Counted from the stretch's first letter, positions 53,537 to 62,235 are shown. The stretch: 64,000 nucleotides of DNA from Kaistella sp. SH40-3 (GCF_030686865.1 NZ_JAQYUS010000001.1:434001-498000); one strand, 5' to 3'. Notes: generated from the sequence alone by a model not told the origin. Program-made: numbers and translations.

Positions 53537-54499
53537 ATGGCATTACTAGACCTATCCAAACAAGTAGCACTCGGCATCGATATTGGGGGAACCAATACCA
53601 AATACGGACTCGTAAATCATAGAGGTGAAATTTTAGAAAAAGGAAGCCTCAAAACAGAAGACTATCCCACAGCAGAAGAATTCGCAGATGCTCTTTATGA
53701 AAAGGTCTCTCCATTAATTATGAAGCACTGTGGGCAAAGACATTTCGACGGAATCGGAGTCGGTGCACCCAATGCTAATTTCTACACCGGAACCATTGAG
53801 CAAGCACCAAACCTTCGCTGGAAAGGTGTAATTCCATTTGCGAAAATAATGACAGAAAAATTTGGAGTTCCTTGCAAAATGACGAATGATGCCAATGCTG
53901 CCGCACTCGGAGAAATGATGTTCGGTGCTGCTAGAGGAATGAAAGATTTCATCATGATGACTTTGGGAACAGGCGTTGGAAGCGGAATTGTGTCAAATGG
54001 TCGACTGATCTATGGTCACGATGGATTTGCTGGAGAACTCGGTCACACGATTGTAAAACCTGGCGGCAGAAAACACTGGAGCACAGGATCAGAAGGTTCT
54101 TTAGAAGCCTATGCCTCTGCAACCGGAATCACCATCACTGCAAAAAAAATGCGTGCAGAGTTTCCTACTTCTATGCTGAATGATTACCCAGAAGAAGAGA
54201 TCAATTCTAAGGTAGTTTATGAATGTGCCACAAAAGGAGATCCTACTGCTATTGAAGTTTTCCGATATACGGGACAGAAGTTAGGAGAAGCTCTTGCAAA
54301 TTTTGTCATGTTCTCTTCGCCAGAAGCAATTTTGCTTTTTGGTGGCGTGATCAAAGCGGGCGATTTTATATTGAAACCTACAAAACTTCATATGGAAAGA
54401 AATCTGTTGCCTATTTTTAGAAATAAAGTGAAACTGGTTTTCAGTGAACTTGATGAAGCCGATGCTGCAATTCTGGGAGCAAGCGCTTTGGTCTGGTAA
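53537..54499 (+). CDS. ROK family sugar kinase lacking the zinc cysteines
   Basis: Probable glucokinase-type sugar kinase of the ROK family. The 320-residue protein has the ATP loop DIGGTNTKYG near 15-24, the catalytic Asp118 in TNDANAA, and GTGVGSGIV near 144-152. The ROK zinc site normally uses one His and three Cys in CxCGxxGC; here His170 remains but the Cys positions are Trp181, Thr183 and Ser188 (HWSTGSEGSLE). So it belongs to a zinc-free branch, or the fold is held another way. ExGH sugar-binding residues are intact. Confidence 0.85.
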   Translation: MALLDLSKQVALGIDIGGTNTKYGLVNHRGEILEKGSLKTEDYPTAEEFADALYEKVSPLIMKHCGQRHFDGIGVGAPNANFYTGTIEQAPNLRWKGVIPFAKIMTEKFGVPCKMTNDANAAALGEMMFGAARGMKDFIMMTLGTGVGSGIVSNGRLIYGHDGFAGELGHTIVKPGGRKHWSTGSEGSLEAYASATGITITAKKMRAEFPTSMLNDYPEEEINSKVVYECATKGDPTAIEVFRYTGQKLGEALANFVMFSSPEAILLFGGVIKAGDFILKPTKLHMERNLLPIFRNKVKLVFSELDEADAAILGASALVW

Positions 54500-54511
54500 A
54501 AGTGAATATAA

Positions 54512-54601
54512 CCATTTTCGGCTAAAAAATTATTAATTCTTATTATCAGTACTTTTTTAAGTTCTTGTAACGGACAGGAAACTAAAACAAATAAAAACAA
54601 A
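54512..54601 (+). pseudogene. In-frame lipoprotein signal relic before msrA, no start codon
   Basis: The msrA frame stays open upstream of its ATG back to a stop at 54509-54511. It encodes KKLLILIISTFLSSC, followed by NGQETKTNKNK, a textbook lipoprotein signal with Lys-Lys start and lipobox LSSC. The codon where Met is expected, before the two Lys, is GCT, and no ATG, GTG or TTG occurs in this stretch. Either the start codon has been lost and MsrA is now cytoplasmic, or an unusual start (ATT) or a base error in the sequence is involved. Confidence 0.6.
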
Positions 54602-55162
54602 ATGGATAAACAAAATCTAGAATATATCACTTTTGGTGGTGGGTGTTTTTGGTGCGTTGACAGCGTGCTCGATTTATTAAAAGGTGTAGAATCTACGACG
54701 TCAGGTTATGCAGGTGGACATAAAGCAAACCCAACTTACGAAGAGGTTTGTACGGGAGAAACTGGACATGCAGAAGTAGTTCAAATGGCTTATGACCCTA
54801 AAATTATTACGTACGAACAATTGATGGATGCTTTCTTTTTCCTACACGATCCCACTCAATTAAACCGACAGGGAGCTGATATTGGAACACAATACCGCTC
54901 TGTAATTTTTTATAAAGATAATGCTGAGAAAGCAAAAGCAGAAGCGGCTATGAAACAATCTGAAGCCTCAGGAAAGTACAGCGGAAAGTATGTTACTGAA
55001 ATTACAAAACTTGAAAAATTTTGGCCTGCCGAACAATATCATCAAGGATATTATGAGGCAAATCCTACCCAACCTTTTTGCAGCGCAGTCGTAGGACCTA
55101 AAGTTGCGAAATTTAAAAAACATTTTGGAGAACTGGGAATGTTAAGACCCGAAGTAAGTTAA
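54602..55162 (+). CDS. msrA: Peptide methionine-S-sulfoxide reductase
   Basis: Repairs oxidised methionine in proteins. The 186-residue core has the nucleophile Cys15 in GGGCFWC, with Cys18, the GYAGGHKANPTYEEVCTGETGHAEVVQ region (key residues Tyr, Glu, His), and a C-terminal Cys in PFCSAVVGPK as resolving residue. It starts with ATG at 54602, 102 bases after the ROK gene. An in-frame signal-peptide relic precedes it, so the location of the protein (cytoplasm or envelope) is uncertain. No msrB lies nearby. Confidence 0.95.
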   Translation: MDKQNLEYITFGGGCFWCVDSVLDLLKGVESTTSGYAGGHKANPTYEEVCTGETGHAEVVQMAYDPKIITYEQLMDAFFFLHDPTQLNRQGADIGTQYRSVIFYKDNAEKAKAEAAMKQSEASGKYSGKYVTEITKLEKFWPAEQYHQGYYEANPTQPFCSAVVGPKVAKFKKHFGELGMLRPEVS

Positions 55163-55167
55163 TATAA

Positions 55168-55192
55168 AAAGCGAAGATTAATTCTTCGCTTT
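55168..55192. terminator. Shared terminator between msrA and DUF3267
   Basis: AAAGCGAAGA / TCTTCGCTTT ten-pair stem with T-tract; its right arm touches the stop of the convergent gene at 55191. Confidence 0.85.
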
Positions 55193-55751
55193 ATTTTTTT
55201 CTGAAAATATAATATCCCGCTTCTGAAGGATGATCCTGAACGTAATCTTCGGGATTTTCTTTTCTGATGAGGAAGTAAATCATAAGATCTCCTGCTGCTG
55301 CAGATGAGAAAAATATCCCGAAAATTAAGAGTAAACCATTTCCGATTGCTAAACCAATGATGGAGGGAATAATTCCTAAAATCAACAATGGAGCAAGTAA
55401 CGCAATTATATACTGTTTAATTTTCAAAGGTTCTTTGCAGTGACAATATGGAGTTAACATCTTCCAGAGAATGCCGAACTTAATCGATTTGATGCCTTTG
55501 GAAGCATACAGAGCGAAGAATATTCCGTGGATCAATTCGTGTGCTACAATTCCAAGAAGAAGAATGATTAATGGACTAAGAGCCTTTAATATTAAATACT
55601 CTGAATTTAATTTAGGTAATGCGAAACCCCAGATAAAATAAAATGGCACCGAAAAAATAACCATAAAGAAAGCGAGATATTTTAATGCTTCTCCATTTGC
55701 TTTGTGTAAATCTATTATTTTTTTCTCTTTAACAAAATTATCAAATTCCAT
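55191..55751 (-). CDS. DUF3267 putative membrane zinc peptidase
   Basis: A 186-residue polytopic membrane protein with a zincin-type HELIH motif (His71, Glu72, His75) in a hydrophobic helix, about four to five membrane segments in all. DUF3267 relatives are thought to be site-2-protease-like but lack the full second metal motif, so proteolytic activity is unproven. A Cys-His patch PYCHCKEP lies in the loop near 100. Single gene between msrA and the S46 peptidase. Confidence 0.8.
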   Translation of the reverse strand: MEFDNFVKEKKIIDLHKANGEALKYLAFFMVIFSVPFYFIWGFALPKLNSEYLILKALSPLIILLLGIVAHELIHGIFFALYASKGIKSIKFGILWKMLTPYCHCKEPLKIKQYIIALLAPLLILGIIPSIIGLAIGNGLLLIFGIFFSSAAAGDLMIYFLIRKENPEDYVQDHPSEAGYYIFRKK

Positions 55752-55824
55752 AGTTATACCTTAAAATTTTTTATTAAAAATAAGTCATTCTAAAAAGGAT
55801 AAACTCCCATTAATAATGACAAAA

Positions 55825-55853
55825 AAAGACCGCTGAAAAGTCCAGCGGTCTTT
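55825..55853 (-). terminator. Terminator of the S46 peptidase gene
   Basis: AAAGACCGCTG / CAGCGGTCTTT, 11-pair stem, with A-tract on the plus side giving a U-tract on the minus strand. Confidence 0.88.
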
Positions 55854-55870
55854 AAAAATTCTAAATTGAA

Positions 55871-58009
55871 TTATTTTACCAAAGTCATTTCACTGATTAG
55901 ATGTCCTGCTTTTCCGTATTTTTCAATTGTCCAAAGAACCATTCTCACATCTACATTAATTGTTTTCTGCAATTTCGGATCGAAGATAATATCACCACTT
56001 AACGCTTCACTGTTTCCATCGAATGCTAAACCAAGAAGGTTTCCTTCGCCATCAAGTACAGGTGATCCAGAGTTTCCTCCAGTGATATCATTATCTGTTA
56101 AGAAGTTAACAGGCATAAACCCTTTTTTATCTTTATACTGACCGAAGTCTTTTTTCTTAACCAGATCTAAGAATCTTTGAGGTAATTCGAATTCCTCATC
56201 TCCTTTTTTATGCTTTGCAACCATACCGTTAATTTCGGTGTAGTAGTTGTTTTTTTGTTTGATCCCTGCATAATTTCTATCTGCTCTTTCTGGTAGAGTC
56301 GTAACTTTACCGGTAGTTAATCTCATGGTAGAGTTCGCATCTGGATAGAAAGCGGTTTCTGGCTGAGATTTTCTAAGACCATCTAAAAACAGTCTGCTGT
56401 TTTTTGTGAAAGCATCGTCAACTTTTGTAAATTTTTCTCCACTTAATTTCTGATCTTCTACGAAACCATTTGCCAATTTTAATAAAGGATCAGCATCGAT
56501 TTTTAAACGGTCAGGATTATTTACAAAATCCATTGCAGATTCTTTTGTAGCAAAAATAGAAGCGAAAGCCATGGTAGAAAGATTTTTCGCATCTGCTGCG
56601 AACAAGGTTGGCGAACCAACTGATTTGTTAACTCTTTGCTGGTATAAACTCACCATAGAATTTAACATTTCACCTTCCAGGTTAATGTTCAGTTTGTTAT
56701 AAAGTCTTTCAATTGCATCGATCACTTTGGTTTTCATTGCAACTTTTCCTGCCTCGTCCTGATCAGCGTAAGTTTTCAAAAGTGAACCTAACTGGTAAGA
56801 AATGGTGATATACTTTGCATTTCTTTGCAATTGAGAAGAATAATTTCTCTCTACATTACGGTCAGAAGTTTGAGCGTAATTTGATTGAATATCCTGTAAA
56901 ATTCCCCCGTACATTTCTCTGTTTTCAGGCATTAAGGCCCAAGTCTGGAATTTTTCTTCCAAAGCTTGCTTTTCAGCAATCGTTCCGTTTTTATTAACCG
57001 CATCGATAGTTCCCTGTCTGTTTTTCCAGTAATTGGCTACTGAAGCATATTGAGAAGCATAATCAAGTTTTGTTGCCTGATCTTTATCCATGTACTTTTT
57101 CATTACATCCATTGCAACTTTAGAAGCTTCTACCCAAGCTGGATAATCTTTATTTACCATTTGGCTAATTCCGTAAGAAGTCAAATATCTGTTAGTTCTC
57201 CCTGGATATCCTAAAATCATTGCAAAATCTCCTGGCTTATATCCTTTTAAAGAAATAGGAAGCGCATGTTTAGGAGTCATTGGAACGTTGCTTGGCGAAT
57301 ATTCTGCCGGGTTACCATTAGTATCTGCATACACTCTAAATACAGAGAAATCTACAGTATGTCTTGGCCACTCCCAGTTATCGGTATCGCCACCGTATTT
57401 ACCTAATGCATTTGGAGGAGTTCCTACCAAACGAACATCTTTAAAGTCTTGGTAGACGAAGTAATAGAATTCATTTCCGTTATAGAAATCTCTCACTACA
57501 ACGGTATATTTCCCGTTTTCTGAATTTTCAGTTTGGATTAATTTATACTCTGCATCAATGATTGCTTTTCTTTCTTCCGCAGACATATTGTTATTAAGTT
57601 TGGCGTTGATTCTTTTTGAAACATCATCCATTCTTACCATAAATCTCACAGAAAGACCTTTTGAAGGAAGCTCCTCGCTTTTTTTCATTGCCCAGAAACC
57701 ATTAGTAAGGTGATCTTTTTCTGGAGTAGAAAGTGCTGCAATATTTCCGTAACCGCAGTGGTGATTTGTAAATAGCAAACCTTCTTTTGAAACCATTTCA
57801 GCAGTACAACCGCCACCAAACTGCACGATCGCATCTTTAAGACTTGAGTTATTTATGGAATAAATTTCTTCCGGGGTTAATTTTAAACCTTCTTTTTTAA
57901 GGTCAACTCCATTTAGTCTTTTGACCATGCTCAAAAGCCACATTCCTTCATCTGCTTTCAGTTGCAGAAAACTCAACATAAATGTGAGCAACAATAATAT
58001 TCTTTTCAT
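55871..58009 (-). CDS. S46 family dipeptidyl-peptidase, DPP7-type
   Basis: Periplasmic serine exopeptidase that removes dipeptides from oligopeptides, important for amino-acid-fermenting and protein-using Bacteroidota. The 712-residue protein has a signal peptide (ending LQLKA), catalytic His in TNHHCGYG (83-84) and nucleophile Ser647 in GGNSGSPVL. Eighteen residues after this Ser is Gly665; the matching residue is Gly in DPP7 (broad, hydrophobic P1) and Arg in DPP11 (acidic P1), so the enzyme should be DPP7-like. The catalytic Asp is likely in the NWEWPRHTVDF region. Confidence 0.93.
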   Translation of the reverse strand: MKRILLLLTFMLSFLQLKADEGMWLLSMVKRLNGVDLKKEGLKLTPEEIYSINNSSLKDAIVQFGGGCTAEMVSKEGLLFTNHHCGYGNIAALSTPEKDHLTNGFWAMKKSEELPSKGLSVRFMVRMDDVSKRINAKLNNNMSAEERKAIIDAEYKLIQTENSENGKYTVVVRDFYNGNEFYYFVYQDFKDVRLVGTPPNALGKYGGDTDNWEWPRHTVDFSVFRVYADTNGNPAEYSPSNVPMTPKHALPISLKGYKPGDFAMILGYPGRTNRYLTSYGISQMVNKDYPAWVEASKVAMDVMKKYMDKDQATKLDYASQYASVANYWKNRQGTIDAVNKNGTIAEKQALEEKFQTWALMPENREMYGGILQDIQSNYAQTSDRNVERNYSSQLQRNAKYITISYQLGSLLKTYADQDEAGKVAMKTKVIDAIERLYNKLNINLEGEMLNSMVSLYQQRVNKSVGSPTLFAADAKNLSTMAFASIFATKESAMDFVNNPDRLKIDADPLLKLANGFVEDQKLSGEKFTKVDDAFTKNSRLFLDGLRKSQPETAFYPDANSTMRLTTGKVTTLPERADRNYAGIKQKNNYYTEINGMVAKHKKGDEEFELPQRFLDLVKKKDFGQYKDKKGFMPVNFLTDNDITGGNSGSPVLDGEGNLLGLAFDGNSEALSGDIIFDPKLQKTINVDVRMVLWTIEKYGKAGHLISEMTLVK

Positions 58010-58072
58010 TGATAAATTTTTTAATAGGGCTAAATTAAGAAAATCATTTAATATAGGGCATTATAACAAAAA

Positions 58073-58096
58073 AAAGGACGAGAAATCTCGCCCTTT
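58073..58096 (-). terminator. Terminator of the T9SS cargo gene
   Basis: AAAGGGCGAGA / TCTCGTCCTTT on the minus strand with one mismatch, followed by a T-rich run. Confidence 0.75.
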
Positions 58097-58116
58097 ATAT
58101 TATAAATGTAATTTTC

Positions 58117-59421
58117 TTATTTTTTAACAAGTTTCGTAGCAGTAGATTTTCCATCTTCTGTAGTTACTTTCAACAAATAAACTCCAGATCCAACAGAAGA
58201 AATATTTAATTGTTTTGTACTTGAAAAGTTTTTAATCACTTTACCATTCATATCTAACAATTGAACATTTTTTACATTGCTTTTAGAAACAATATTTACC
58301 TCGCCATTTGTCGGGTTAGGGTAAACAGAAAGTTTTTTTGCTGATTGGTTAGCATCAACAGTCGCTAAAAGAGGACTTAATTTATAAGCTGAACCTGTTC
58401 CTCCCGCAGTACTAGAATACCCTGAAGCAATAATATGACTTGGGCTGAATGCTGCGATATCAAGTACTTGACCAGGCTCATCTAAATCTGTCCAATTAAG
58501 GCCTCCATCAGTACTTATAGAACTTCCCACTATTTCACCTGCCTCGTCTAATCCAGCGGAAATAAGAGTTTGCGTTGTTCCCGGAACATAAGCAAAACTG
58601 CTATAAACAGTTCCGTTGGGAGATAAAAAATCCCAAGTTTCACCCGCATCATCAGTAGCAAAAATAGCATTATCTTGATCCATTAACCATGCAGTATTGG
58701 CGTTTTTAATTGTTATTTCTCCATTTGCCGCTAGACTTCCAAAATCAAGAATTGGAGTTACAGCTACCGACCATGTTGCTCCTTTATCACTAGATTTGTA
58801 AACTCTACCTTCCGAGGTTCCAAACCAAATTGTACCGTCTTCTTTCGCAACTGCTTTTATCGTAGTATAGCCTCCTTCTCCAGGCTGGGGAGCAGGAATA
58901 TTAGCACTTGGAACTCTTGTCCACAATGCTCCACCATTAGTTGTAGTATAAATTTCATAATAACCTCCAACAGGATCACCCATTGTCACACCATTGTTTT
59001 CATCCCAGAAATAAACAATATCAGGAAAAGAGGTTGCAGCATAAGCACTTTGCTTTGTCCAAGTTGAACCACCATCGGTAGTTTTCCAAACGCCGTTTGT
59101 TGCTGCACTGGAACCATTACCTGCCGCCCATGCAACATTTGCCGAAACAGCAGTGAAATCACTAAGTCCCGTTGTACTATTCCCGAAGTTGATTGTTCCG
59201 GAAGTCCAGCTTGTTCCACCGTTAATGGTTTTAGAAAATATTTTTAAGGACTGTCCATTAGTTCCATTCACGCCAGTTCCCCATGCAACATTTGCATCAA
59301 CAATTTTAATGTTGTTTAGTCCTGTACTCGCTGCAGAAAAATTAGCAGGATATTCAGTCCACGTTTGTGCTTGAGTCGCCATTGCAACTAGCGCAAAACT
59401 CGTAAGTAAAAGTTTTTTCAT
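58117..59421 (-). CDS. T9SS-secreted protein with YCF48/BNR-like propeller
   Basis: A 434-residue exported protein: signal peptide (ending ATQAQ), then about six repeats with the Asp-box-like pattern Ser-x-Asp-x-Gly-x-Thr-Trp (for example TTDGGSTWTKQ, SSDKGATWSV, TDDAGETWDF), forming a beta-propeller of the YCF48/sialidase kind. The last 75 residues are a type A sorting domain for type IX secretion (LSVYPNPTNGEV ... GVYLLKVTTEDGKSTATKLVKK in parts). So it is sent across the outer membrane and probably anchored to the surface. Ligand unknown. Confidence 0.9.
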   Translation of the reverse strand: MKKLLLTSFALVAMATQAQTWTEYPANFSAASTGLNNIKIVDANVAWGTGVNGTNGQSLKIFSKTINGGTSWTSGTINFGNSTTGLSDFTAVSANVAWAAGNGSSAATNGVWKTTDGGSTWTKQSAYAATSFPDIVYFWDENNGVTMGDPVGGYYEIYTTTNGGALWTRVPSANIPAPQPGEGGYTTIKAVAKEDGTIWFGTSEGRVYKSSDKGATWSVAVTPILDFGSLAANGEITIKNANTAWLMDQDNAIFATDDAGETWDFLSPNGTVYSSFAYVPGTTQTLISAGLDEAGEIVGSSISTDGGLNWTDLDEPGQVLDIAAFSPSHIIASGYSSTAGGTGSAYKLSPLLATVDANQSAKKLSVYPNPTNGEVNIVSKSNVKNVQLLDMNGKVIKNFSSTKQLNISSVGSGVYLLKVTTEDGKSTATKLVKK

Positions 59422-59601
59422 AATATTTAAAGTTAAATGATTTTGGTAAAAATATAGATTTTGAATATAATAGCCAAATATTATGAGACTTTTTTAAAGA
59501 TTTTTAATAAACAGTGAGAATATCGCATTTGTAGAAAATACTAATTTTGGTCTGAATACTGAAAACAACTGCGATAAAGGAAATAGAATACTATATTGAA
59601 A

Positions 59602-60051
59602 TCAAGACCGCAGCATCTCTGAATGAGGAATACTATCTTCTAAATAACTTTTTCCAGTAGCAATAAAACCTAAATTGGTGTAAAATGGCAGAAGATAATC
59701 TTGCGCAGAGATTCGGATAGAACTTCCTGTGAATCTGGCATTAATAATATTGATGGCAAAATTCATTAAAGTTTTACCCAAATTCATCTTCCGATAGTTT
59801 TGATGGGTGAGAACTCTACCGATCGATGCTTCCGCATATTTAATTCCTGGCTCAAAAATTCTGCAGTAGGCTACAACCTCATCTCTGTGTTCAGCCCAGA
59901 GATGAATCGCCTGTGGATCATCCCCGTCAACTTCAGGGTATGGACAGTTTTGTTCTACGACAAAAACATCAATTCTTGCTTTTAAAATTTGATGCAACTC
60001 AAAGGCAGACAAGTCGTTGAAAGTCTTTATTTTCCAGGTGAGTTTTTTCAT
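59602..60051 (-). CDS. ElaA-type GNAT acetyltransferase
   Basis: A 149-residue acetyl-CoA-dependent N-acetyltransferase of the ElaA subfamily. Typical are ILKARIDVFVVEQNCPYPEVDG near the start and the acetyl-CoA loop region IGRVLTHQNYRKMNLGKTLM near 77-96. The acceptor is unknown. It starts 24 bases after the engB stop on the same strand, so both may share a transcript. The 180-base gap after the gene (toward 59421) shows no further feature. Confidence 0.87.
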   Translation of the reverse strand: MKKLTWKIKTFNDLSAFELHQILKARIDVFVVEQNCPYPEVDGDDPQAIHLWAEHRDEVVAYCRIFEPGIKYAEASIGRVLTHQNYRKMNLGKTLMNFAINIINARFTGSSIRISAQDYLLPFYTNLGFIATGKSYLEDSIPHSEMLRS

Positions 60052-60075
60052 CTTTACTAAAGAATAAATTAATCC

Positions 60076-60693
60076 TTAGAACTTTACATGATTATGCATC
60101 AAAAATTCATTTGTTTTACTGATAAAATCTAGAATTTCATCACCACCCGTTTTTTTCTCGGCAGAAGTTACATAGATTTCAGGAAGATCTTCCCACGTCT
60201 TCAATAACTCTGATTTGTAATGTTCCACATTTTTGGTGATCACATTCGGCTTCAATTTATCGGCTTTTGTAAATACGATTGAAAAGGGTATGGAATTTTC
60301 CCCACACCATTCTATAAATTCAATATCGATGGCTTGCGGAGTGTGCCTTGAATCGATTAAAACAAAAAGATTAACCAAGTTTTTTCGGTTTAAAATATAA
60401 TTGGTAATTAATTTTTCAAATTCTTTTCTCAAAGTTTTCGAAACTCTGGCATAACCGTAACCTGGTAAATCCGTAAGCGACCAACTACCATTAATAACGA
60501 AATTATTAATCAATTGAGTTTTTCCTGGAGTTCCAGAAGTTTTTGCTAAGTATTTATGATTCATCAGCGCATTGATCAAAGAGGATTTCCCAACGTTTGA
60601 TCTTCCAATAAATGCATATTCCGGCATCGTTGGTTCGGGACAATCCTGCCATTTATCACTGCTTTTTACGAATTCTGCTGTTTTGATAACCAT
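60076..60693 (-). CDS. engB: Ribosome biogenesis GTP-binding protein EngB
   Basis: YihA/YsxC-type GTPase needed for late assembly of the 50S subunit. The 205-residue protein has G1 GRSNVGKS at 30-37, G3 DLPGYG near 75, G4 TKAD near 143 and the G5-like TSAE. Length and order are standard. It lies between the alpha/beta hydrolase and the ElaA gene on the minus strand, probably one unit of three. Confidence 0.95.
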   Translation of the reverse strand: MVIKTAEFVKSSDKWQDCPEPTMPEYAFIGRSNVGKSSLINALMNHKYLAKTSGTPGKTQLINNFVINGSWSLTDLPGYGYARVSKTLRKEFEKLITNYILNRKNLVNLFVLIDSRHTPQAIDIEFIEWCGENSIPFSIVFTKADKLKPNVITKNVEHYKSELLKTWEDLPEIYVTSAEKKTGGDEILDFISKTNEFLMHNHVKF

Positions 60694-60753
60694 AATCAGT
60701 TTTTTTTTAATTTTAGTAAAAATAAAAAATGGAAGAATAAACTTCCATTAAAA

Positions 60754-61518
60754 CTATTTTTTTATTTTTTGTAACCAGGAATATAATATTTCATTAAACT
60801 CATTTGGTTTTTCCATCATTGCTGCATGGCCGCAATGTTCGATCCAATATAAGTCTGAATTGGGCAAGAATTTATGCATATCAACTGCTACTTCTGGCGG
60901 AGTAACATTATCTTGTTTTCCCCAGATTAAACATACGGGAATGGTAATTTTTGGCAAGTCATTTAACATATTATGTTTAATAGCACTTCTAGCCAACATA
61001 ACGGTTTTAATTCCTTTCATTCTGTCGTTCACCACCGAAAAAACTTCTTCAACCAATTCATGGGTCGCCACTTTTGGATCGTAAAACACTTCTTCGGTCT
61101 TCTTTCTTATATAATCCTTATCGCTTTTACGCGGGAAACTATCGCCAAAAGTTCTTTCATATAAACCCGAACTTCCCGTAAGAACTAAATTCTCTACCAA
61201 ATCAGGTCTGGCCAAAGTAAGAATCAAACCTACGTGGCCTCCCATAGAATTACCTACTATGGTTGCAGGTTTCCCAACTTTTTCATCAATAAATTTGGCC
61301 ACATATTTTGCAATTGTTGTTAGGTTTGTATTTAGAACTGGTAAATCATAAATAGGAAGAACAGGCACAAAAACCTTATACCCTCTCTCTGAAAAATATT
61401 CAACCGTATTGTCAAAATTACTTAAACCACCCATTAACCCATGTAATAAAATTACAGGGTCACCTTCTCCCGCTTCAATAAAAGCAAACTTCTTTTCTCT
61501 TTTTGTTTTAAATACCAT
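60754..61518 (-). CDS. Alpha/beta fold hydrolase
   Basis: A 254-residue cytoplasmic hydrolase with oxyanion region LLHGLMGG at 24-31, nucleophile Ser91 in GNSMGGHVGL, acid Asp in WGKQDNVTPP near 203 and His231 in CGHAAMMEKP. It resembles the esterase/meta-cleavage-product hydrolase group; substrate unknown. I start it at 61518 because a TATTTTTG -7 box at 61541-61548 lies inside the longer frame that reaches 61581. First gene of a likely unit with engB and the ElaA gene. Confidence 0.85.
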   Translation of the reverse strand: MVFKTKREKKFAFIEAGEGDPVILLHGLMGGLSNFDNTVEYFSERGYKVFVPVLPIYDLPVLNTNLTTIAKYVAKFIDEKVGKPATIVGNSMGGHVGLILTLARPDLVENLVLTGSSGLYERTFGDSFPRKSDKDYIRKKTEEVFYDPKVATHELVEEVFSVVNDRMKGIKTVMLARSAIKHNMLNDLPKITIPVCLIWGKQDNVTPPEVAVDMHKFLPNSDLYWIEHCGHAAMMEKPNEFNEILYSWLQKIKK

Positions 61519-61540
61519 AAATTCTCGCCCTAAGCGTTTG

Positions 61541-61548
61541 CAAAAATA
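61541..61548 (-). promoter_or_regulatory. -7 box of the hydrolase-engB unit
   Basis: TATTTTTG on the minus strand, 22 bases before the ATG at 61518. Confidence 0.5.
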
Positions 61549-61716
61549 CAAATTAAACGCCAAATTAAATTTATTCAGCACTATTTATAAAATAAATTTA
61601 AGATTTTCTTACTGAATAACCAACTTATACCAGAGAAAATTCAAATCATTTTTTAACTTCTTTTTAATCAATACTTTAATCCACAAATCAAAACTTATTA
61701 ACATTAAGTCAAAAAG

Positions 61717-61741
61717 TGGGAAAAAGTGGGAGCTTTTGGAA
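61717..61741 (+). promoter_or_regulatory. MraZ box repeats before mraZ
   Basis: TGGGA at 61717-61721 and TGGGA at 61727-61731 are separated by exactly five bases, with a degenerate third copy TGGAA at 61737-61741 in the same register. MraZ of E. coli and other bacteria binds TGGGR repeats spaced by five bases ahead of its own gene. The repeats lie 10 to 34 bases upstream of the -7 box, suited to autorepression of the division cluster. Confidence 0.8.
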
Positions 61742-61750
61742 ATTTTTATA

Positions 61751-61758
61751 TAAATTTG
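61751..61758 (+). promoter_or_regulatory. -7 box of the mraZ cluster
   Basis: TAAATTTG, only six bases before the ATG at 61765, so the transcript would be leaderless or nearly so. Confidence 0.6.
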
Positions 61759-61764
61759 TCCCAA

Positions 61765-62235
61765 ATGAAGAATTTCATCGGAACATATGAATGCAGAATC
61801 GACGATAAAGGTCGGCTAAAACTCCCCTCATCTCTGGTAAAACAGATGGGAGACTTTGGCGATGAGTCCTTTGTTGTAAAACGCGCTGTATTTCAACCAT
61901 GCCTAGAGGTTTATCCAATGCAGGCTTGGGAACAACTGATGACTAAACTCAATAAACTCAACCGATTCATCAAGAAAAATGCAGATTTTATAAGGATGTT
62001 TACGGCGGGTGTAAAAACCGTAGAACCCGATAATTCGGGAAGATTACAAATTTCGAAAGACCTTACGCTGTTTGCGAACCTTCGAAAAGAGATTGTAATT
62101 ACGAGTGCTGGTGAACTTTTCGAAATCTGGGACAAAGAGGCCTACGAAAAGGTAATTGCAACTTCCGAAGAAGATTTTGCAAGATTGGCAGAAGACGTTA
62201 TGGGTTCCATCTGTTTTGATGAAGAGGAACAATAG
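61765..62235 (+). CDS. mraZ: Transcriptional regulator MraZ
   Basis: AbrB-fold DNA-binding protein that controls the division and cell wall cluster it opens. The 156 residues contain two MraZ repeats: one starting FIGTYECRIDDKGRLKLPSSL, the second near TVEPDNSGRLQISKDL. I place the start at 61765: the longer frame to 61726 covers the TGGGA repeats and the -7 box and cannot be translated from this promoter. It is followed by rsmH after 45 bases. Confidence 0.95.
   Translation: MKNFIGTYECRIDDKGRLKLPSSLVKQMGDFGDESFVVKRAVFQPCLEVYPMQAWEQLMTKLNKLNRFIKKNADFIRMFTAGVKTVEPDNSGRLQISKDLTLFANLRKEIVITSAGELFEIWDKEAYEKVIATSEEDFARLAEDVMGSICFDEEEQ

Noticed and set aside
61726-61764. N-terminal extension of MraZ
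   Set aside because: Covers the TGGGA repeats and the -7 box, so it would not be transcribed.
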